Source: Hyphomonas polymorpha PS728
GTDB lineage: Bacteria; Pseudomonadota; Alphaproteobacteria; Caulobacterales; Hyphomonadaceae
DNA: 64,000 bases
Reading direction: 5' to 3'
Assembly: GCF_000685315.1 (NCBI RefSeq)
Contig: NZ_ARYM01000006.1
Span: forward strand, 1-64,000
In this document: positions 56,190 to 64,000 of the stretch, piece by piece
Position numbering within the stretch: the first letter of the stretch is position 1
Layout of the letters: every line of letters starts with the position of its first letter
Made by a program: the position numbers and the translations under genes
Notes under the pieces: generated by a model
Seen by the model: only the letters and a program-made list of their open reading frames with translations
Databases searched by the model: none
Told to the model about the DNA's origin: nothing

Positions 56190-56698
56190 CCACCACCACG
56201 GTCTCCCATATCCTCAAGGCTTCGACCCACCAGACCATTGGCGCCCTGAAGGGCATTCTGATCAAGGGTGAGGCCTATGCCCGCCAGCTGAATGTCGAGG
56301 ACAGCGTGCTGCTTTCCCATCGTCTTTATCCGGACATGTTTGACCTGACGCGCCAGGTACAGATTGCCTGCGATACCGTAACGCGGGGCGCTGCGCGGCT
56401 GGCGGGGCTGGAGATGCCATCATTCCCCGATACGGAACAGACCTTCGGCGAGTTGATGGCGCGCTGTGACAAGGCGATTGCCTATGTGAACGGTGTGGAC
56501 AGCGCAAAGATCGACGCCAATACCAATGTCACCCTGCAGATCCCGATGGGCGCCAACACCATGCCCATGGAAGGCAAGGCCTACCTTTCGGGCTTCATCC
56601 TCACCAACCTGCATTTTCATGCGGCGATTGCCTACGCATTGCTGCGGTCGCAGGGGCTGAACATCGGGAAACGGGACTATCTCGTGCCGGTTGAGTGA
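56186..56698 (+). CDS. DUF1993 family protein
   Basis: A 170-residue helical protein: STHQTIGALKGILIKGEAYARQL, then LYPDMFDLTRQVQIACDTVTRGAARLAG and a terminal FHAAIAYALLRSQGLNIGKRDYL. This matches DUF1993, a DinB-like four-helix family with a conserved His in the last block. The function is unknown. Coupling to the M28 peptidase by an ATGA overlap is firm, but I know of no shared role. Confidence 0.92.
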   Translation: MTTTTVSHILKASTHQTIGALKGILIKGEAYARQLNVEDSVLLSHRLYPDMFDLTRQVQIACDTVTRGAARLAGLEMPSFPDTEQTFGELMARCDKAIAYVNGVDSAKIDANTNVTLQIPMGANTMPMEGKAYLSGFILTNLHFHAAIAYALLRSQGLNIGKRDYLVPVE

Positions 56699-56956
56699 CG
56701 TTTGCGTAATTAATCAGATTGCGGATTATACAGATTGTGAAGCGGCGGGCCGAAAGGTTCGCCGTTTTCCGTTTTGATACAAGGCTGACGCGGAAAATAG
56801 CATAAAATCGGAGGTTTCTGAGGAACCGTGACGCTGTTGCAACAGCTGCAGATTTCGAAACATTCACTGGAACTTCTTTCCAGCCGGCGCCGTTGTTTGC
56901 GTGCTTCGCCCGAATGGCGTGCATCAAACTCAGGTAGCGTTCTTGAAGGAGAAAAC

Positions 56957-57562
56957 ATGTTCAGATCCCTGCTTATCGCGACGGCTGCGACTGGCCTGGC
57001 CGCCGCTGCTCATGCACAGGAAGCCGGCCCTTATCTGGAAGGCGGATACCAGTATTTCGACATCAAGCCAGGCGGCGCAGAAAGCGGCGTTGACACCCAT
57101 GGTATCGCGGCGCGCGCCGGGTATCGTTTCAACAATATCTTCAGCCTTGAAACCGAACTCGCCACAGGCATCGACGACGGTGAGTTTGACTTCAATGTGG
57201 ATGAAGATGAGTTCAATTTCGACGACAACAATGATGGCGATCTCAGCGATGTGATTGCGGCGTCCGGCGACATTGGCCTCAACTACCTTATTGGCATCTA
57301 TGGCAAGGCAAATCTTCCGCTGACGGAACGCCTGAACGCTTATGCACGCGCAGGCTATGCCTATGTCGACCTTGATGCCTCACTGGAGACGCCCGGCGGG
57401 AATTTTATCAATGTGGAAGATTCTGCCGATGGTCCTGCTTTCGGTGCCGGCATGAGCTATGACCTCACCGACAACCTCTACCTCAAAGGTGACTACACCT
57501 ATTACTCGTTCGACAGCACGGATACGAGCGGTGTGATGCTGGGTGTCGGCTACAAGTTCTGA
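56957..57562 (+). CDS. Outer-membrane beta-barrel protein (8-strand, porin-like)
   Basis: A 201-residue exported protein. Signal peptide about 1-21 ending AAAAHAQ. The rest forms alternating strands (YLEGGYQYFDI, RAGYRFNNIFSLETELA, AYARAGYAYVDLDA, GPAFGAGMSYDLTDNLYLKGDYTYYSF) and ends in VGYKF with a terminal Phe, as in OmpA/OmpX-like barrels. One turn is notably acidic (DDGEFDFNVDEDEFNFDDNNDGD), possibly a metal-binding external loop. AAGGAG lies just upstream of ATG 56957. A strong hairpin follows the gene. Confidence 0.9.
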   Translation: MFRSLLIATAATGLAAAAHAQEAGPYLEGGYQYFDIKPGGAESGVDTHGIAARAGYRFNNIFSLETELATGIDDGEFDFNVDEDEFNFDDNNDGDLSDVIAASGDIGLNYLIGIYGKANLPLTERLNAYARAGYAYVDLDASLETPGGNFINVEDSADGPAFGAGMSYDLTDNLYLKGDYTYYSFDSTDTSGVMLGVGYKF

Positions 57563-57594
57563 TCAGAACAGTAGCCTGATACTCCAGGCGAGGG

Positions 57595-57624
57595 CGCCCT
57601 TTCCCACTTCCCTGGGAAAGGGCG
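57595..57624. terminator. 12-bp perfect hairpin between the barrel gene and the aldo/keto reductase
   Basis: CGCCCTTTCCCA (57595-57606) and TGGGAAAGGGCG (57613-57624) pair perfectly around a CTTCCC loop, 32 bases past the barrel stop. No good T run follows on either strand, so it may be a processing or stability hairpin rather than a full terminator. Confidence 0.55.
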
Positions 57625-57632
57625 TTGCCCGT

Positions 57633-58460
57633 TCAGGTGGGGCGAAACTGCCGGTGGCGCAGGGTGTTGATGTTTGCCGCCAGATGGGTTGAGGAAGTGG
57701 TGGTCATCAGCAAGATGTCTGCGCCCGCTTCGTCATAGGCCCAGTTGAGCGCCTCATCTGGTGTGCTTGCGGTGACGTGTTTCGGCGCAGGGCCGCGCAT
57801 CGCAAGGCGTTTTGCGGTCCGCCATAACTGCCCGCGCGTCATCTTTCCATGGGGGCGCAGGCCGCCCAGTATTTCTATGGCAAAGACCGCCCGGCCTCCA
57901 GCCCTTGCGCGCTGCGCCAATTCCGGACCGGGATTTCCGGGTATCCTGTTCAACGGCAGCATGACGGCTTCGAAAATGGGATCCTCCAGAGCGGTGAGCG
58001 CATCTTCCGTGCGCCCCGCAATTCCGAAATGATGGACCAAGCCGCTTGTGCGCAGCTCCATCAGTAGGCCGATGACCTCTGCCGTGATCTCGCTTCGCGC
58101 AGGCCCGTGAAGCCATAGAAGGTCAATGGCGGGGCGCCCGAGACGCTGGAGCGAGCCTTCAATGGAGGCGCGCAGACCTGCTGACGAGAAATCTCTGGAA
58201 CGTTTTTTCAGGCCGCTGGAGAGAAGACCCGCTTTGGTCATAACGAACGCATCCGCGCGGCGGGCCAGCGCCCGGCCCAGCCGGATTTCGCCAAGGCCGC
58301 CGCCATAGGATGGGCCGGTGTCGAAGATGGCGCCGCCACCTTCCAACATCTGATGGATGAGCGCGTCACAGGCGTGATCCGGCATCAGAGGCGTAGCAAG
58401 CGGGCCGCTGACACCGAAGCCGAAGGCAGGAAGACGGGATAGCCGATCTGCCAGGGTCAT
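57633..58460 (-). CDS. Aldo/keto reductase family protein
   Basis: A 275-residue TIM-barrel oxidoreductase. FDTGPSYGGGLGEIRLGRAL holds the catalytic Asp and Tyr, AFVMTKAGL the Lys, and IDLLWLHGP the His. Here the expected active-site His is in WLHGP, as in AKR families. The C-terminal ADILLMTTTSSTHLAANINTL is the typical NAD(P)-binding end (usually ...GTSSxxHLxxNI). It converges on the barrel gene. The substrate is not evident; AKRs reduce aldehydes and ketones. Confidence 0.88.
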   Translation of the reverse strand: MTLADRLSRLPAFGFGVSGPLATPLMPDHACDALIHQMLEGGGAIFDTGPSYGGGLGEIRLGRALARRADAFVMTKAGLLSSGLKKRSRDFSSAGLRASIEGSLQRLGRPAIDLLWLHGPARSEITAEVIGLLMELRTSGLVHHFGIAGRTEDALTALEDPIFEAVMLPLNRIPGNPGPELAQRARAGGRAVFAIEILGGLRPHGKMTRGQLWRTAKRLAMRGPAPKHVTASTPDEALNWAYDEAGADILLMTTTSSTHLAANINTLRHRQFRPT

Positions 58461-58474
58461 CGCGCGGGGCCCGT

Positions 58475-60736
<2,262 letters not shown>

Positions 60737-60911
60737 CGGTTTGGCCCGTGAGGTAAAATTTGGCGCAGCGCTATTCGGGTTCGCGGCTGGGTTCAACCCG
60801 CGCGCTTTAACCTGCGGCGGCGCGCTCGGCCAGCCTTGTTGTGTCATCGGCGCGGGGCAGGGTGGACAAAACGTGACGCATGCGTCACTTTTGTGGCGGG
60901 AGGAATTGAAA

Positions 60912-62042
60912 ATGGTTGAAACTTTGCCCGGCTTTGCGGGCGAGATGATCGCGCGTGTTCGCGCGCCGTTGGCGCAGGCGTGGACCTTGCCGGTGGCGGC
61001 GTACACCTCCGGGGAGGTATATGCACGCGAGGAGGCGCGGATTTTCCGGCGCAGCTGGTGGCCGCTGGCGCGGCTGGATCAGGTGGGCAGTCCGGGGGAT
61101 TACCTCTCGCTCGATCTGGCAGGGCAGCCGGTGATGGTGGTGCACGGGCATGATCGCAAAGTGCGCGTGCTGTCGCGCGTCTGCCGCCACCGGGCGGCGC
61201 TGGTGGCCGAAGGGGCGGGGAACCGGAAACTCTTCACCTGCCCTTATCATTCCTGGAGCTATGACACGGGCGGGGCGCTGGTGCGCGCGCCGCTTATGGA
61301 GGGCGCAGAAGGGTTTGACCGCGCCGCCTGCAACCTGACTGAAATCCGCAGCGAGATTTGGGAAGGGTTCATTCTGGCCAATCTTGACGCCGAAGCGCCA
61401 CCCTTTGCCCCGCAGGTGGATACCTACACGCGCTATTTCGAGAATTTCCGCCTGTCTGACCTGATCGTGGCGCGGACACTGGAGTTCGAGCATGGCTGGA
61501 ACTGGAAGGTGCTGGTCGAGAATTTCATGGAGGCTTACCACCATATCGGCGTGCATCCGGAAACGTTTGAGCCGGCCTTCCACGCCCGCGATTCCCGCGT
61601 GCCGGAGAGCGATGGGCCATGGTCTATCCTGCACATGCCATCGGCCCATCCCGATGAGCCCTCCATTCTGCCGCCGCCGCCGGGGCTGGAGGATTGGCAG
61701 GCGAAAGATCTGTTTGCCTCGGTTGCCTTTCCGCATTTCCTGCTGGGTATCCAGGGCGCCTCGGTGCTCTGGTATCAGCTCTTTCCCAAGGGCCCAGACA
61801 GGCTGAGCCTCAAGATCCATATCTGCCTGCCCTTCTGGCTGCAGGAAGCCGAAGGGTTTGAGGAAATCGTTGAAGGCACAGCGCAGTTTGCCACCGCCAT
61901 CCATATGGAAGACATCGCCGCCAATGACAGCGTCTGGGCCGGGCTGAGCGCGCCGCTGACCGGGCAGGGGCGGCTATCCCCTCTGGAGAAATCGATCTGG
62001 CAGATGAACCAGTGGTGGCTGGATCAGATGACGGGAGTGTAA
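60912..62042 (+). CDS. Rieske non-heme iron ring-hydroxylating oxygenase, alpha subunit
   Basis: A 376-residue oxygenase. The Rieske [2Fe-2S] motif is CRHRAALV...CPYHSWSYD (CxH, then CxxH). The mononuclear iron site lies in [17 protein letters not shown], with two His, and a later Asp/Glu expected. The N-terminus and the Glu before Tyr-His-His fit the glycine betaine/carnitine or phenylpropionate-type branch rather than naphthalene dioxygenase. GGGAGGAATTG directly precedes the ATG at 60912. No reductase or ferredoxin gene is adjacent, and the next gene is a DAO-family oxidase 66 bases on. Confidence 0.85.
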   Translation: MVETLPGFAGEMIARVRAPLAQAWTLPVAAYTSGEVYAREEARIFRRSWWPLARLDQVGSPGDYLSLDLAGQPVMVVHGHDRKVRVLSRVCRHRAALVAEGAGNRKLFTCPYHSWSYDTGGALVRAPLMEGAEGFDRAACNLTEIRSEIWEGFILANLDAEAPPFAPQVDTYTRYFENFRLSDLIVARTLEFEHGWNWKVLVENFMEAYHHIGVHPETFEPAFHARDSRVPESDGPWSILHMPSAHPDEPSILPPPPGLEDWQAKDLFASVAFPHFLLGIQGASVLWYQLFPKGPDRLSLKIHICLPFWLQEAEGFEEIVEGTAQFATAIHMEDIAANDSVWAGLSAPLTGQGRLSPLEKSIWQMNQWWLDQMTGV

Positions 62043-62108
62043 CGCTCCGGCGGCTTGGCGGAAGGCGCGGCGCACGGCTAGAGAGGACGGGCAACCACGG
62101 AGTGCCCC

Positions 62109-63245
62109 ATGCCACACCTTGCCCGCCGGACTGTTCTTCTGGGTATGGGGGCAAGCGCGCTTGCTGCGTGCGCCAGCCAGCCTGTGACGATGACGGCGCT
62201 ACCGCTCGCGCGGCCCTTTCCGAAGGTGCTTTCCCAGCGGGACCGGATTACGCGGACGGTGGTGGGCCTGCGCCCGTTCCGGCCTCAGGGGTTCCGGCTG
62301 GAGGCGGAGCGTTTTGGCGACAAGACCGTGATCCACAATTACGGCCATGGCGGCTGCGGCGTGACCCTTTCCTGGGGCACCAGCCAGCGCGCGGCCGTGA
62401 TGGCGGGGGAAACCGGGCGGCTGGATGTGGCGATCCTTGGCGGCGGGGTCATGGGGCTGACGAGCGCGCTGATCCTGGCGCGGCGGGGCCACGCCGTGAC
62501 GGTGTATGCCGAGCTGATGCATCCGAACACGACCTCAAATATTGCCGGCGCGCTGTGGCTGCCCTCAAGCCTCTATGACCGGGACGTGGCGAGCGAGGAA
62601 TTCCTGCGGCTCAACTGGCAGGTGACGCGCGAGGCGCATCGCGGATTTCTGCCTTATGTGAACCGGCCGGGCTATGGCGTCAGCTGGGTGCAGCATTCGG
62701 AAGTGTCCAACCGGGTGCGGGATCCGCGCTGGGCGCTGCCGGGCGGGGATGATCTGTATCCGGATCTTGACGTGCGCACCACGGAGACGCGGTTTGGCTT
62801 TCCCTATGAGGAACGCTATCATGCGATGATGATCGACCCGGACTATTATCTCGACATGCTGATGAAGGATGCCCAGCTTGCTGGGGCGAAGTTTATTGCG
62901 CGGCGGTTTGAAACGCTTGAGGAAGTTCTCGCCCTTCCGCAGCCGGTGGTGGCGAACTGCACGGGGCTGGGCGCCGCGAAACTGTTTGGCGATGAAACGC
63001 TGATGCCGATCCGCGGGCAGCTGTCACATCTGCTGCCGCAGCCGGAGATTGACTATTCCTATACCGCGCCGGGGACGGGCGGCGCGCTCTACATGTTCCC
63101 GCGCAAGACAGGTCTGGTACTTGGCGGCAGCCATGGGCGCGGGGATTTTTCGATGGATGTGAGCGAGGAAGAATTGACCCGCATGATTGATGGCCATGCG
63201 GCGCTGGCCGAGCGGGCGGCGTTTTCGACCTGGGTGCCAAACTAG
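62109..63245 (+). CDS. Circularly permuted D-amino-acid-oxidase-family flavoprotein, exported lipoprotein
   Basis: A 378-residue FAD-dependent oxidoreductase of the DAO superfamily, with its parts in a rotated order. A twin-arginine-like signal (ARRTVLLGMGASALAAC) with a lipobox at Cys21 is followed, at residues about 44-98, by what is normally the C-terminal end of D-amino acid oxidase: RTVVGLRPFRPQGFRLE and VIHNYGHGGCGVTLSWG. Only then comes the usual N-terminal FAD-binding Rossmann motif, VAILGGGVMGLTSA (GxGxxG at 111-116), and TTSNIAGALWLPSSLYD, VVANCTGLGAAKL, LMPIRGQLSHLL. It ends just before the point where standard enzymes continue into the RTVVGLRP block. Active-site and FAD motifs are kept. 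The reaction is probably oxidation of a D-amino acid or N-methyl amino acid outside the cytoplasm. Confidence 0.9.
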   Translation: MPHLARRTVLLGMGASALAACASQPVTMTALPLARPFPKVLSQRDRITRTVVGLRPFRPQGFRLEAERFGDKTVIHNYGHGGCGVTLSWGTSQRAAVMAGETGRLDVAILGGGVMGLTSALILARRGHAVTVYAELMHPNTTSNIAGALWLPSSLYDRDVASEEFLRLNWQVTREAHRGFLPYVNRPGYGVSWVQHSEVSNRVRDPRWALPGGDDLYPDLDVRTTETRFGFPYEERYHAMMIDPDYYLDMLMKDAQLAGAKFIARRFETLEEVLALPQPVVANCTGLGAAKLFGDETLMPIRGQLSHLLPQPEIDYSYTAPGTGGALYMFPRKTGLVLGGSHGRGDFSMDVSEEELTRMIDGHAALAERAAFSTWVPN

Positions 63246-63333
63246 GCCATTTCTGGGCAATTCTGCGGCGGGGGAAACCTGCGGCTTTCTGATGCGTTGG
63301 CAATTTCAAGTGACGCACCAGAGGAGCTAAATC

Positions 63334-63984
63334 ATGCGGAACCCATTGATTGCCCTTATTCCCGCCGCGCTGATTGCAGGCGCTGCTTATGCCCAGACTG
63401 AGCCGGAGGCCACTGATCCTCAGCCGGTTGAGGCGGTTGAAGCAGAAGTTGACGAGCAGGCCGAGGAAGAAGAGGAAGCTCCGCCCCCGCCGGAAGCAGT
63501 AGTTGTTGAAGCGCAGGGAAGCTGGGACCGCGCCACCACCTCAGGCCGCGATACCGTGACCTATACGTCTACGGACGGTGAGGAACTCTTCTCGGCGACG
63601 TGCATGACGGCCGATACCGAAATGGGTGACCGGATTCTGCAGATCAAGGCAGTTTCCGCTGAGGACACGGTGGGCGCCATCGACATGTTCACTTCGGCCG
63701 GCAATGCCCGCCTTCCCGCTGCGCCCGGCATGACGCCCGATACGGCTGAGGGCCTTACGGAAGCGGTGAGCCACCCGGCCTATGTGCTGGCCTCCGGCGC
63801 CGGGGAAATCAAGGTTACGTCTGGCGCGCGGGGTATCGTATTCGAGACCGACCCGATGCTGAAAAGTGTGATCCGCGATTGCTACCCTGACTTTGCGGCG
63901 GGCTTTGCCGCTGCTCCGGAGACGGAGGAAGAGGCAGAAGATGCGCCCGGTGAGCCAACTGAAGAGGCCGAGCCCAACAGCTAA
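63334..63984 (+). CDS. Acidic periplasmic protein of unknown function
   Basis: A 216-residue protein with a signal peptide (about 1-20, ending AAYAQ). A Glu/Pro-rich stretch follows (about 22-55, many E, with EEEEEAPPPP). A folded part (about 60-185) has VTYTSTDGEELFSATCMTAD and a late VFETDPMLKSVIRDCYPDF, with two Cys that could form a disulfide. The tail is acidic again. I recognise no family. GAGGAG lies 8 bases before the start. No partner is evident. Confidence 0.75.
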   Translation: MRNPLIALIPAALIAGAAYAQTEPEATDPQPVEAVEAEVDEQAEEEEEAPPPPEAVVVEAQGSWDRATTSGRDTVTYTSTDGEELFSATCMTADTEMGDRILQIKAVSAEDTVGAIDMFTSAGNARLPAAPGMTPDTAEGLTEAVSHPAYVLASGAGEIKVTSGARGIVFETDPMLKSVIRDCYPDFAAGFAAAPETEEEAEDAPGEPTEEAEPNS

Positions 63985-64000
63985 GCCTGCGACAATCCGC

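Overview
The window looks like ordinary chromosome of a GC-rich alphaproteobacterium, most likely of the Caulobacterales/Rhodobacterales-like Hyphomonadaceae (Hyphomonas and relatives). This is inferred from gene order (eno-ftsB-pdhA-pdhB-pdhC-lpdA; bolA near a monothiol glutaredoxin), from protein style (PdhB with an N-terminal lipoyl domain, SdhE, DUF192, DUF502, a TonB receptor) and from a degenerate REC-REC-GGDEF protein resembling PleD/PopA. No species is claimed. I see no rRNA, CRISPR array, insertion sequence, integrase or prophage.

Layout. 1-446: tail of an OmpA-type protein and its terminator. 507-7077: one tight operon for arginine succinyltransferase (AST) catabolism: M20 hydrolase, astA, astD, a methyltransferase, astB and a zeta-class GST/maleylacetoacetate isomerase. 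7088-9973: a degenerate DUF3089-like protein, a phosphotransferase/DUF6285 pair and a DUF502 membrane protein. 9979-16131: recG, sdhE and mfd. 16144-19385: the degenerate GGDEF protein, a CoA transferase/racemase and a histidine phosphatase. 19787-27919: rpmF, eno, ftsB and the pyruvate dehydrogenase cluster, which carries two foreign-looking passengers (a MAPEG protein and a low-GC orphan). 28098-35963: a His-rich TonB receptor, an SDR, an M19 dipeptidase, purB and recJ. 36042-39330: tRNA-Glu, a double cold-shock protein, DUF192, a thioesterase and an acyl-CoA synthetase. 39470-41601: groEL-groES under a CIRCE element. 41828-46964: a diguanylate cyclase, a CaiB-type transferase, a cupin, an SDR, rpsD and PPK2. 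46988-54749: a GIN-domain protein, a divergent GlxA regulator/DJ-1 pair, rimO, a tandem-repeat orphan, grxD and an M2 peptidase. 54828-63984: bolA, M28 peptidase/DUF1993, an outer-membrane barrel, an aldo/keto reductase, purL, a Rieske oxygenase, a circularly permuted D-amino-acid-oxidase-like lipoprotein and an acidic periplasmic protein.

How the genes work together. Central metabolism (enolase, PDH complex), purine synthesis (purB, purL), DNA repair (recG, mfd, recJ), translation (rpmF, rpsD, rimO, tRNA-Glu) and protein folding (groESL) dominate. Scavenging is the second theme: the AST operon, three exported peptidases (M19, M2, M28), acyl-CoA enzymes and a metal-type TonB receptor suggest a heterotroph living on peptides, amino acids and lipids.

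The most unusual items are: the circularly permuted, Tat/lipobox-bearing DAO-family protein (62109-63245); the PopA-like protein that keeps a c-di-GMP I-site but has lost the GGDEF catalytic motif (16144-17448); the low-GC orphan inside the pdh operon (24660-25064); a cytosolic-looking tandem-repeat protein (51165-52124); an AST operon in which an M20 hydrolase may stand in for AstE; and two promoter-region repeat arrays, one of them helically phased (30332-30378 and 12181-12246).
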